DNA from: Armatimonadota bacterium
GTDB lineage: Bacteria; Armatimonadota; Fimbriimonadia; Fimbriimonadales; Fimbriimonadaceae
Direction: 5' to 3'
Assembly (NCBI GenBank): GCA_018268375.1
Contig: JAFDWS010000006.1
Location: 1-64,000 of the forward strand
DNA length: 64,000 nt
Below the pieces are notes generated by a model. The model had not been told where the DNA came from. It saw only the letters and a program-made list of their open reading frames with translations, and ran no database searches. The number at the start of each line of letters is the position of its first letter. The first letter of the stretch is position 1. Position numbers and translations under genes: made by a program. Positions 41,295-49,159 of the stretch are shown here, one piece after another.

Positions 41295-42415
41295 CCGAGA
41301 GCTTCGAGATACTTGACGCCTGAGCCCGTGTTGAAGAGGACTGTCTCCTCATCCTCCTTCAACAGCCCGGTCGCGAGCAGGTTTCGAGCCGCGGCCAGGC
41401 AAGCCCCGCCTTCTGGACTGGCGAACACTCCCGTTTTGGACGCGATCTCCTTGGCGCACTTCACCATTTCGTCATCGGACACGGTGACGGCAGAGCCCCC
41501 CGAGGCACGGATCAAGTCGAGCATGATGAAGTCGCCCACGGCGCGGGGGACACGGAGTCCGGACGCCACAGTCGCCGCGTTCTTGTGCTCCTCGGCAAAT
41601 CTCTCGCCCTTCGCGAACGCGGTCGGAATCGGGCAGCATCCCACTGGCTGGACGGCGAACATCTTGGGCCGCGCGGTTCCGATCCAACCCAATCGCTCCA
41701 TCTCATCAAACGCCTTCCACATCCCGATCAGGCCGGTGCCGCCTCCAGCCGGATAGACGATGGCGGCTGGGAGGTGGCCCATTTGCTCGAACATCTCGTA
41801 GCCCATGGTTTTCTTGCCCTCAATGCGATACGGCTCCTTGAGCGTGCTCATGTCGAACCAGCCCTCCTCCACTTTGCGCTTGCCGATTTCAGCCGCGCAA
41901 TCGGTGATCAATCCGTCGACCAAAGTCACTCGGGCACCGTGCGCTTCGCACTCGACCACGCAAGCCCGCGGCGTGTCCCGTGGCATGAAGACGTACGCCT
42001 CGATGCCGGCCTTCGCGCAATAGGCGGCGAGGGCGCCTCCGGCATTGCCCGCGCTAGGGACGGCGAGTTTGCCCAAGCCAAACTTTCGAGCCATTGCAAC
42101 GGCGACTGCCATACCCCGGGCCTTGAAACTTGCGGTCGGGTTAACGCCTTCGTCTTTGATCCAAAGGTTCGATCCTAACGAAGGGGCCGGTTGGAGCGGC
42201 GTCCAACCTTCTCCCAAACTCAAGGGTTCGCAGTCGGGCAACACGGCTCGGTAACGCCAAATGGTGCCATCACCCGCGTCGATGTCACTGAGAGAGATCG
42301 ACTGCGGGCCAAAGTCGTAGTCCACGCGAAGTGGTCGTCCGCATTCGCACAGACCCTGGGGCACGGCGGCGTCATATGCGCGACCGCAGAGAAAGCAAGT
42401 CAGGCCCGTGACCAC
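41291..42415 (-). CDS. thrC: threonine synthase
   Basis: 374 residues, class II-like short form. It starts with a Cys-rich finger (LTCFLCGRAYDAAVPQGLCE) common to this branch. The PLP-lysine motif is LWIKDEGVNPTASFKARGMA, and the phosphate loop is YPAGGGTGLIGMWKAF. VPSAGNAGGALAAYCAKAG and TGVFASPEGGACLAA complete the fold. It turns O-phosphohomoserine into threonine. The GTG start is three bases after the stop of the upstream outer-membrane gene, so the two share a transcript. Confidence 0.93.
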   Translation of the reverse strand: MVTGLTCFLCGRAYDAAVPQGLCECGRPLRVDYDFGPQSISLSDIDAGDGTIWRYRAVLPDCEPLSLGEGWTPLQPAPSLGSNLWIKDEGVNPTASFKARGMAVAVAMARKFGLGKLAVPSAGNAGGALAAYCAKAGIEAYVFMPRDTPRACVVECEAHGARVTLVDGLITDCAAEIGKRKVEEGWFDMSTLKEPYRIEGKKTMGYEMFEQMGHLPAAIVYPAGGGTGLIGMWKAFDEMERLGWIGTARPKMFAVQPVGCCPIPTAFAKGERFAEEHKNAATVASGLRVPRAVGDFIMLDLIRASGGSAVTVSDDEMVKCAKEIASKTGVFASPEGGACLAAARNLLATGLLKEDEETVLFNTGSGVKYLEALG

Positions 42416-42418
42416 AGG

Positions 42419-43510
42419 TTAGAACCGGAAGAACGTCCCGGCTCGGAAGCCGTTCGTCGAGCCGAGGGTCAAAGTGACGCCATAGGCGCTGACGGCGGCG
42501 GTGAAGCCACCCCTGCTGCCATAGCCTGCGGCGGCACCGAAATGCTGGCCAATGGGGACGTCAACGCCCGTCCTGAGTTCCGAGTAGCCAGTCCCTATGT
42601 CCACGACGTCCAGGGCCGCGGCTCCGCCGCCTTTCAAGTTCCAGCCGGTCCCTAAGCTCAAGCTTCTTCGGAACGGAAAGACCGTGTCTGAAGCCCCTGT
42701 CGGGGTCGTGGCGTCGAACCTGACGTCAGGTTCGACCACATTGTTGACGACAGCCGCAAACTCAAACGGGTTTTCCTTTCCAACCGTCATGTGCCAACCG
42801 AGGTCGACGGCCACGCCGTTCTTGCTGAGCACGTCCTCCGCCCCCATATCGCCACCGCGGGTGCTGCCACCGTTCACGATCTGGTTGGCGTCAACAAAAT
42901 GGTGGGCGTAGTAGCTCTTGATGAACCTCACCTGGACGCCGGCCGCCATGTCGGTTCCTTCGCGCGTCGTGAGGGGTCGCCCGTACCCGAAGTCCAAGGC
43001 ATAGAATCCGTAGCCATAGCCATCGAGGCGCATGTTGGGATCGGGGTTGTTCACGTCGGCACCGTTTTTCGCCCACTGTTGGAGTTCGGCGTTGGGCCGG
43101 GTCATACCGAGCGCGTCGCCGTCGACCCCGAAATTCAGTCCGCTCGTCCCGAGGCCGACCCTGCCGCTCAGTCCGAACTCGACCGGCCGGTCGCCGAAAT
43201 CGCGGGCCAGTTGGCCGAGGTCTTCCGGTTTGAGGCCACCTTTGCTAATGCCAGAGACGCGGTCGCCGAGATCGCTCAGGGACATTCCGTCGGCCCGCCA
43301 TCCGAAGTCCAGGTTCGTGAGTCTGAACTTCTGCATGTAGGCGAGCATGGCCGGGTTCCGCGGATAGCCGCCGTCTCCGCGCCCCCGAAGGGCAAGCCCT
43401 GCGCCTGCCATTCCCGAGGAGCGGTTCGTTCCGAGGGTGACGTCGTCTGCCCGTGCTATCACGCCGGCGAAGACGAAGACGAAAGTGCCGGCAGACTGGA
43501 AGCGTCTCAT
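42419..43510 (-). CDS. TraF-like outer-membrane beta-barrel protein
   Basis: 363 residues from the ATG at 43510. The start gives a signal peptide (MRRFQSAGTFVFVFAGVIAR) and has CATAGT six bases upstream; a much longer open frame exists but covers selD on the other strand. The body alternates short beta strands: LGTNRSSGMAGAGLALRGRG, YGFYALDFGYGRPL, GVAVDLGWHMTVGKENPFEF and the terminal aromatic FRAGTFFRF expected of an outer-membrane barrel. It resembles the conjugal-transfer TraF-like barrel family by pattern; the function is unknown. Confidence 0.7.
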   Translation of the reverse strand: MRRFQSAGTFVFVFAGVIARADDVTLGTNRSSGMAGAGLALRGRGDGGYPRNPAMLAYMQKFRLTNLDFGWRADGMSLSDLGDRVSGISKGGLKPEDLGQLARDFGDRPVEFGLSGRVGLGTSGLNFGVDGDALGMTRPNAELQQWAKNGADVNNPDPNMRLDGYGYGFYALDFGYGRPLTTREGTDMAAGVQVRFIKSYYAHHFVDANQIVNGGSTRGGDMGAEDVLSKNGVAVDLGWHMTVGKENPFEFAAVVNNVVEPDVRFDATTPTGASDTVFPFRRSLSLGTGWNLKGGGAAALDVVDIGTGYSELRTGVDVPIGQHFGAAAGYGSRGGFTAAVSAYGVTLTLGSTNGFRAGTFFRF

Positions 43511-43516
43511 GGTGCA

Positions 43517-43522
43517 ACTATG
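43517..43522 (-). promoter_or_regulatory. candidate leaderless -10 (CATAGT) for the outer-membrane gene
   Basis: CATAGT on the minus strand, six bases before the ATG at 43510. Confidence 0.4.
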
Positions 43523-43555
43523 TCTCATGGAAGGCAGAACTTGCACCGATGCGGG

Positions 43556-43561
43556 CACAAT
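43556..43561 (+). promoter_or_regulatory. candidate leaderless -10 (CACAAT) for selD
   Basis: CACAAT six bases before the ATG at 43568. It is a weak hexamer but keeps the spacing seen at neighbouring genes. Confidence 0.3.
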
Positions 43562-43567
43562 CAAATC

Positions 43568-44560
43568 ATGCGCTTGACGCACATGGTTCCCTGCGCAGGT
43601 TGAGCGAGCAAACTGGGCCCAGCCCAGCTGGCCGAGGTCCTCGGCCGATTGCCGCGAAGTGCGAACCCGAGCCTGCTCGTCGGTTTCGAAACGTCCGACG
43701 ACGCGGGGGTCTTTCTTTTGCCCGGAGGTCAGGCTCTCGTGCAGACCATGGACTTCTTCACGCCCATCGTCGACGACCCCTACGCCTATGGGCAGATCGC
43801 GGCGGCCAACGCTCTGAGCGATGTTTACGCCATGGGCGGTACGCCGGTCACGGTCATGAACATCGCCTGTTTCGACCCCTCGCTGGCGCCTGCCGATGTT
43901 TGGGCGGAAGTTTTCCGCGGCTTGCACGACAAGACCGTTGAAAGCGGTGCCACCCTCGTCGGAGGGCACAGCGTGATCGATGCAGAGCCGAAGTTCGGGC
44001 TCTCGGTGACAGGCGTGGTCGATCCTGAGCGGGCTTGGCGCAACGATCGGGCAAAGGTCGGCGACCAGATTTGGCTCTCGAAGCCCCTCGGTACGGGCAT
44101 CGTGACCACCGCTGCCAAGAACGACGCCGCCTCTCCGGAGGAGTTGCAAGCTGCGATCCAAAGCATGGCGATGCTCAACAAAGCGGCTTGCGAAGAGGCC
44201 ATGGCGATCGGCGATGTGCAGTGCGCAACCGACGTGACGGGATTCGGTCTTGTCGGGCACTTGTCGCACATCTCACGGGCTTCACAGGTTCGTATTGAGA
44301 TCGACTCGGCGTCGCTGCCAGTTCTGCCCGGGGTCGAGGCAATGGTCGAGGAGGGGCACGTGACCGCAGGCGGCGGAAGGAACCGCGATTTCGTCGGACA
44401 GCGTCTCACCGTGGACACGTCCGTTCCGCGCTGGTTGGTCCATCTGGCGAGCGACCCGCAAACGAGCGGCGGCCTGGCCGTCTTCAGTCAGCGACCGGTG
44501 TCCGGTAGCACACTGATCGGGCGGGTTTCGGAGGGATCGCCGGCGATCCTGCTGTCTTAG
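43568..44560 (+). CDS. selD: selenide, water dikinase SelD, itself a selenoprotein (UGA read as Sec12)
   Basis: 330 residues if the in-frame TGA at 43601-43603 is read as selenocysteine. The frame runs ATG CGC TTG ACG CAC ATG GTT, then CCC TGC GCA GGT TGA GCG AGC AAA, giving PCAG-U-ASK and LGPAQLAEVL. SelD carries Cys or Sec three residues before the catalytic Lys, as here (Sec12, Lys15). The rest is a full SelD: VGFETSDDAGV, TMDFFTPIVDDPYAYGQIAA, ALSDVYAMGG, VGGHSVIDAEPKFGLSVTG, DVTGFGLVGHL and DPQTSGGLAVF. It makes selenophosphate from selenide and ATP. A caller that stops at UGA would start at TTG 43649 and lose the active site. Confidence 0.93.
43604..43646 (+). promoter_or_regulatory. 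candidate bacterial SECIS element of selD
   Basis: Right after the UGA come two hairpins: CTGGG-CCCAG-CCCAG (43613-43627) and GGCCGAG-GTC-CTCGGCC (43630-43646). The second presents AGGUCCU at its tip, close to the AGGUCU loop of the E. coli fdhF SECIS, although it lies about 31 nt from the UGA, farther than the 17 nt there. SelB binding is inferred. Confidence 0.5.
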
Positions 44561-44620
44561 AGCCCATCACCTTGGCCGGTGGCCCTACGAACAGAGGACT
44601 TAACACCGGTCCCTTCAGAA

Positions 44621-44626
44621 TAGAAC
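44621..44626 (+). promoter_or_regulatory. candidate leaderless -10 (TAGAAC) for the S1/P1 nuclease gene
   Basis: TAGAAC six bases before the ATG at 44633. Confidence 0.35.
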
Positions 44627-44632
44627 GAAGCC

Positions 44633-45607
44633 ATGTCGCGCCGTCTCATCCTTTTCCTCGCAATCGCCGCTGCCGCAACACCGTCACAGGCATGGCTCGC
44701 AAGCGGCCACGAACAGATCGCAGACATTGCGTGGACGCAGCTCAGCCAATCCGCAAGAAAGGAAGTGGCGGAGATCCTTCAGGCGGGTGACAAAGACTTT
44801 GTGCCAGCAAGCGACAGCGAAGCCGACGTCCGGGCCGCCTTTCGCCGCTCTGCCACTTGGGCCGATTGGATCAAGCAGCACAAAGAAGGCATCTTCGAGC
44901 CGGAAATCCTCGCGTGGAACGCCAAGTTCCAGCCAGACTACGACGCAAACGACCCTAACGGCGAGGCCCATCGTTGCAAGCGCTGGCACTATTTTGACGT
45001 GCCCGTTCGGTACGGCGGTCCAAAACCGGGCGTCGAAAGCAGCAACGCGCTCGTGTGTTTGACAGTGGCGCGATACGAGTTTTCGATCCTGAATCGGCAA
45101 TCCACCAAGGACCGCAAGACGCAATGTTGGTGGCTGTATTGGATGGAACATGTGATCGGAGATCTCCATCAGCCCCTTCATTGCGTCAGCGACCACAAGT
45201 ACGAAGTCACCGGGGACGCCGGTGGCAACCTCTTCAAGCTGGGTGTCGGCACGCCGGAAAACCCGGACAGGATGATGAACCTGCACTTCATGTGGGACAG
45301 GGGCATCGCCACCGCAGTCACCGCTGACTTTGGCTCGGCCGCAAAGGTCGACGATGTGAGCGCGAAGTGGTCGGAGCTCTACAAGCCGACCGAGCAGGAC
45401 GCCCGCAACCTCGACTTTGAAAAGTGGATCGACGCGGGAGCAAAGTTGTCTGTTTCGGCGGCGTATGACGGAATCGAGCGGGACGGCAAGCCGAGCGACG
45501 AGTACATGAAAAGGCTGAACGACGTGGCGCGCCGACAGGCGGTGCTCGCTGGATTCCGACTTGCCCGAGAGATCGAGCTCGGACTCGGCACGCTCAAGCC
45601 CGATTAG
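44633..45607 (+). CDS. secreted S1/P1-type nuclease
   Basis: 324 residues with a signal peptide (LILFLAIAAAATPSQA). The mature protein begins WLASGHEQIADIA, where the first Trp and the His are zinc ligands. Further ligand motifs are ATWADWIKQHKEG (Asp), KRWHYFDVPV (His), MEHVIGDLHQPLHCVSDH (His, Asp, His) and NLHFMWDRG (His, Asp). This is the three-zinc S1/P1 nuclease family, which cleaves single-stranded DNA and RNA and removes 3' phosphates. It probably scavenges phosphate and nucleosides outside the cell. The 3' end overlaps the DUF3298 gene by four bases. Confidence 0.92.
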   Translation: MSRRLILFLAIAAAATPSQAWLASGHEQIADIAWTQLSQSARKEVAEILQAGDKDFVPASDSEADVRAAFRRSATWADWIKQHKEGIFEPEILAWNAKFQPDYDANDPNGEAHRCKRWHYFDVPVRYGGPKPGVESSNALVCLTVARYEFSILNRQSTKDRKTQCWWLYWMEHVIGDLHQPLHCVSDHKYEVTGDAGGNLFKLGVGTPENPDRMMNLHFMWDRGIATAVTADFGSAAKVDDVSAKWSELYKPTEQDARNLDFEKWIDAGAKLSVSAAYDGIERDGKPSDEYMKRLNDVARRQAVLAGFRLAREIELGLGTLKPD

Positions 45608-46338
45608 CGAGGAACGTCAGGCGCGTGGAGCCATTCGCTCAGGAGAGGTGCAAGGGGGCCCTTGCGGTTCACGAGTCCCTTGACCTCGCCCCAGCTCAGA
45701 ACAAGAGTGAAGGGCCCCGAGGCGTAGGAGCCGAGCTCGTAAGGTGCGAACTCCCAGTTCAGGCCAGCGTCGCTGACCCAGAAGTTGTCGACCTGGTTGG
45801 GGTCGAAGGATGTGACATCACCGTCCTGGACCCAGTCCGCGTTCTCGAACTGCATCGCCTTCTCAAGGAGCCGCATTTGCAAGTCTTGATGGTTCGAAGG
45901 CGTGTCGACGAAGCAGTCCCAAACCCTGAGCTTTTTGGGCTTGCCGTTCACGATCCCGAAGTTAGAAGTCTTGATGTAGCCCAGCCCATGGGCTCCTGCC
46001 GTGTAGACGTACGTGTTCGTCGCAAAACTGAGGAAGCGTGCCTTGTTGACCTTGATCTCCGTGCTGGAATCGTAGTCGTAACCACCCGCGATCCCTTGTT
46101 TTCTGAGGTCTGGAACCTCCTTCTTTGCGGAAGCGAGGAACTCCGTAAAGGCGCGCGTCTCTCCCTGGCTGATGACTCGGTTGGCTAGCTCGCCGAGGGG
46201 CCACTTCTTGGTCAAGACCGGATATTTGAGCGCGACCGACCACTGCCCCTCTCGCTGGTCCGACATTGACTTCCACTTGACGGGGGAAAAGCCTTGCGAC
46301 AGGAGGGCACCAAGGACGAGCGACGAAAGGACGGGCAT
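45604..46338 (-). CDS. DUF3298/DUF4163-type exported protein
   Basis: 244 residues from the ATG at 46338, which has CATAAT six bases upstream; a GTG at 46362 is a longer option. The leader is MPVLSSLVLGALLSQGF. Body motifs match the RsiV/PdaC-like family: WSVALKYPVLTKKWPLGELA, NTYVYTAGAHGLGYI (the AGAHG turn) and the C-terminal LNWEFAPYELGSYASGPFTL, where DUF3298 ends. In RsiV this fold binds lysozyme; in PdaC it accompanies a peptidoglycan deacetylase. Here it stands alone, so a cell-wall or glycan-binding role is only a guess. Confidence 0.8.
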   Translation of the reverse strand: MPVLSSLVLGALLSQGFSPVKWKSMSDQREGQWSVALKYPVLTKKWPLGELANRVISQGETRAFTEFLASAKKEVPDLRKQGIAGGYDYDSSTEIKVNKARFLSFATNTYVYTAGAHGLGYIKTSNFGIVNGKPKKLRVWDCFVDTPSNHQDLQMRLLEKAMQFENADWVQDGDVTSFDPNQVDNFWVSDAGLNWEFAPYELGSYASGPFTLVLSWGEVKGLVNRKGPLAPLLSEWLHAPDVPR

Positions 46339-46344
46339 CACCGA

Positions 46345-46350
46345 ATTATG
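46345..46350 (-). promoter_or_regulatory. candidate leaderless -10 (CATAAT) for the DUF3298 gene
   Basis: CATAAT on the minus strand, six bases before the ATG at 46338. Confidence 0.45.
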
Positions 46351-46387
46351 CCGGGTTCTCACACTCGCGGACCGGCTGGCGCAAAGC

Positions 46388-48541
46388 TCAATCCTTGGCC
46401 AGGATCACGCAGGTGTACGGCGCCAAATTCACAGTGCCACTGTTGGGCATCCCGTCATAAGCAGTGCTATCGGCCGTGAAGTTGGGGGAGAAAAGGTTGC
46501 CGAAGAGGCCCGAATAGCCGTTCCAATCGGAATTAAACGCGACCGACCACCCGCCCCCTCGTGGAAGCCCGATTCGATAATTGTTGTAGGTCGTGTTCCT
46601 AAAGTTGAACACACACACGACGTCGTCTCCGGATCCGCCTTGGCTGTACCGGTGGTATGCGATCACCTTGTTCGTGTTGTTGTTGTGGAAGAGGTTCATT
46701 CCCTGCCCGGTCAATCCGCGCGACTTGCCCGACGTGTTGCGCCGCAACTTGATCAGGTCGGTATAGAGCTGTTTGATCCCGGCAAAGGTAGTGGTCTTGC
46801 TCCAATCCAAGGGCCGGTTTGCGTCGAACCAGCCGCTCTCCAAGAACTCCTGGCCCTGGAAGAGCATGGGGATCCCCGGCGCAGTAAGGGCGAGCGCCGC
46901 AGCAAGCGTTGAGCGCTTTTGAGCCCAATAGCTCGCAGGATTGTTGACGTCGATCTCGTTAGGCAAGCGTTGGTGCCCGTTCGCGTCCTCGTCATGGCTC
47001 TCGGTGTAAATCACGCGATGGAAAGCATCACCGTTAAAGCGCTCGTTGAGATATCCGGCGACCGCGTTCATGTCTCGCGCATTGTCGTCGGGCGTGGTCA
47101 TTGTGGAACGGACGGTGTGGACGAAGTTCGACCATTGGCTGTCGTAGCCGGCCCCGCCTTGGCTGGTCGGGCGAGTGATCCAATCGTTGTTCTGGAGATC
47201 CTCACCGATATTGATCTTCCAAGGCTGTGTGGCGTCCTGATCGTTGTTCAGCGCCTGCATCAGGCTCCAGCCGTCGGGATTGTCACCCAAATCCGTGGTG
47301 CGCATGTATTGGGTGCTGTCCCACCGAAAGCCGCTCATCCGATAATTGCCCGCCCACATCGCTTGGTTGTCCCGGATGTAGTCCCGAACTTCGGTGCGGC
47401 CATAGTCCGGTCGCGTCCAACCCCAGGGCGTGTTGCCCCGCTGGTCGTTGTAGAAGAAGACGCCGCCCCACTGGCCTTGGTACCAGCCGTCGAACCGCCA
47501 GATGTCCATGTCGTTCGGGCCGTAGTGGTTGTGCACGACGTCAAGCAGGACGGCAATACCTCGCGCGTTCGCCTGGTCGATGAAGTGCTTGAGGGCGGTC
47601 GGGCCGCCGTACGCGCTCTCGACCGAGTACGGATAACTTGGGTTGTAGCCCCAGGAATAGTCACCGGGAAACTCGTTGACCGGCATCAGTTCGATGACAT
47701 TGACGCCCAAGCCTTGGAGGTAGTCGAGCTTGAGTTCGGCGGAGGCGAAGGTGCCTGGCTTGCCACTGACAGTGGGGTTGAAGGCCCCAACATGCATCTC
47801 ATAAACGACCATTTCGCTCCACGGCGGAGTCACGAAATTGTTGGTCTGCCATTGATAAGCGCCCTGGTCGAAGATCACGGAGTTTCCGACAGAGTTCGTC
47901 AATTGACGAGCCCAGGGGTCATTCTTCCAAACGAGCTGGTTGTTGGCTTTGACGACGAATTTGTACTGCTGCCCGGGTCGCGCGTTGCGGTAGTCAACGG
48001 ACCACCAGCCGCCTCCCTGGTTGCCCATGTTCGACACCGCGTTGTTCCAACTGTTGAACTGCCCCGCCGCCCTTGCTTCCTGCGCGAACGGAGCGAACAC
48101 GCGGAAGGTCGTGCCGTTCACCCAGGGCGTGGCGCCCTTTCCAGGAAACTCGGCGGGGATCGTTTGGGCGGTGTGGGTCTCCTTGATGAAGCACCCTTTC
48201 TCGCTGTAGAAGCCGATGTACCAGGTGTCGCTCGTCAGCGGAGGCGCAGAGGAGTTCGTGATCGAAAAGGTCTCTTCGCGCGCAAGGCTCGTCGACCGGT
48301 GGTCGTAAAGGTCCAAGGTCGGTGCAGAGTTTCGGCGGAGGTAGATGTTCGCGTCGCCGAGACGGTTTTGAAGGGTGACCGTCAGCTTGCCTTGCCAGTC
48401 GCTAGGATGAATCGAAAAGGTGCGGAACTGGCCGGGAGGGAGGTACTGGAAGTAGTCGGTTCCACTGCCCTGCTCTTGAGCGAAGGCAAGGAAGGGCGCG
48501 GCCGTCAGCCCCCAGAACAAAGGTCGGATCGCGCCGCGCAT
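46388..48541 (-). CDS. secreted GH13 alpha-amylase/branching-enzyme-like protein
   Basis: 717 residues from the ATG at 48541, with TACAAT six bases upstream and a signal peptide (IRPLFWGLTAAPFLAFAQE). A pre-peptidase-like beta domain comes first (LPPGQFRTFSIHPSDWQGKL), then a CBM48 (GTTFRVFAPFAQEARAAGQF). The GH13 barrel has the four conserved regions: VLLDVVHNHYG, MSGFRWDSTQYM with nucleophile Asp408, INIGEDLQNN with the acid Glu, and YTESHDEDANGH. It should act on alpha-1,4-glucans outside the cell, as amylase or branching enzyme. A beta-domain C (NLAPYTCVILAKD) closes it. Confidence 0.9.
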   Translation of the reverse strand: MRGAIRPLFWGLTAAPFLAFAQEQGSGTDYFQYLPPGQFRTFSIHPSDWQGKLTVTLQNRLGDANIYLRRNSAPTLDLYDHRSTSLAREETFSITNSSAPPLTSDTWYIGFYSEKGCFIKETHTAQTIPAEFPGKGATPWVNGTTFRVFAPFAQEARAAGQFNSWNNAVSNMGNQGGGWWSVDYRNARPGQQYKFVVKANNQLVWKNDPWARQLTNSVGNSVIFDQGAYQWQTNNFVTPPWSEMVVYEMHVGAFNPTVSGKPGTFASAELKLDYLQGLGVNVIELMPVNEFPGDYSWGYNPSYPYSVESAYGGPTALKHFIDQANARGIAVLLDVVHNHYGPNDMDIWRFDGWYQGQWGGVFFYNDQRGNTPWGWTRPDYGRTEVRDYIRDNQAMWAGNYRMSGFRWDSTQYMRTTDLGDNPDGWSLMQALNNDQDATQPWKINIGEDLQNNDWITRPTSQGGAGYDSQWSNFVHTVRSTMTTPDDNARDMNAVAGYLNERFNGDAFHRVIYTESHDEDANGHQRLPNEIDVNNPASYWAQKRSTLAAALALTAPGIPMLFQGQEFLESGWFDANRPLDWSKTTTFAGIKQLYTDLIKLRRNTSGKSRGLTGQGMNLFHNNNTNKVIAYHRYSQGGSGDDVVCVFNFRNTTYNNYRIGLPRGGGWSVAFNSDWNGYSGLFGNLFSPNFTADSTAYDGMPNSGTVNLAPYTCVILAKD

Positions 48542-48980
48542 GAGCCCATTGTAGCTCAAGAATACGAATTCACACCGATGTTTTTCCTGGGTTTGTCGGT
48601 GTGTCAAGTCCTCGTTCCAACAAGGTGAGCAAGAGTTCTCCCTCCAACGAGGTACAGACCGACCCTTGACGGTCTCTGCTTTGCCACGGCCGTTTCGTCT
48701 GCAACGATCCTCGTGGTCGTCGGCGGTGACCAGAGACGTGCCAGATCCGCGGGTTGATCCCTTCGGATTGCTGAGAATCTGATGCGCGGGAAAGTCGGTT
48801 TCTACCTGATCGTATCCAGTTGTAGGCAGAAGCCCAGACTTAGCCGGGGGCAACGCCAGAGCTAGGCGTCGACCGTGGGCCACAAACGGGGCTACTGACT
48901 AGACTAGGCTTGACACAATCTTGATTCCCCCCTCATGAAGTTGCTTCGGCCTTGAAGGGCATGGGTTCCACCATGGCGTC
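48542..48980. other. intergenic region upstream of the GH13 and kdp genes
   Basis: 439 bp. TACAAT (48548-48553, minus) belongs to the GH13 gene. TTGACA at 48910-48915 could be the -35 of the kdp operon, with a poor TCATGA 17 bp later. No c-di-AMP or other known riboswitch was recognised. Nothing else was seen. Confidence 0.35.
48548..48553 (-). promoter_or_regulatory. candidate leaderless -10 (TACAAT) for the GH13 gene
   Basis: TACAAT on the minus strand, six bases before the ATG at 48541. Confidence 0.45.
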
Positions 48981-49076
48981 ATGGATTGGATCGCGTGCGG
49001 CCTGATGCTCCTCCTGGGGCTCGCGACGTTGTGGCTGGTGCGGGCGTGCGACAAGCTTTGCAGGAGCAACCAGTGA
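48981..49076 (+). CDS. small membrane peptide heading the kdp operon
   Basis: 31 residues: MDWIACGLMLLLGLATLWLV, then RACDKLCRSNQ. One membrane helix is followed by a short basic tail with two Cys. Its stop overlaps the kdpF start (GTGA), so it is coupled to the operon. Similar small open frames (MDW-x-helix-x-RGCD-x-L type) precede kdpF or kdpA in other phyla. Function unknown; it may be an accessory subunit or a regulator of the pump. Confidence 0.65.
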   Translation: MDWIACGLMLLLGLATLWLVRACDKLCRSNQ

Positions 49077-49159
49077 GCCTCACGATCATCGCCGGGATCG
49101 TCGCGCTCGGGCTCTTGGCGTACCTGTTCGCCGCCTTGCTGAAGCCGGAGAGGTTTTGA
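49073..49159 (+). CDS. kdpF: potassium-transporting ATPase subunit KdpF
   Basis: 28 residues from a GTG at 49073: VSLTIIAGIVALGLLAYLFA, then ALLKPERF. This is the single-helix KdpF with its usual KPERF end. It stabilises the KdpFABC complex through lipid-like contacts. The stop overlaps the kdpA start (TGATG). Confidence 0.9.
   Translation: MSLTIIAGIVALGLLAYLFAALLKPERF

Noticed and set aside
42419..44269. 616-codon open frame on the minus strand
   Set aside because: Only the part up to 43510 has a signal peptide and a promoter-like hexamer; the rest is the reverse of selD.
46919..48628. 569-codon plus-strand open frame
   Set aside because: It is the reverse of the GH13 gene, whose domains and catalytic residues are clear. 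The frame is open because of high GC.
48600..48980. c-di-AMP (ydaO) or other riboswitch upstream of kdp
   Set aside because: None of the conserved ydaO blocks could be found on either strand by eye.
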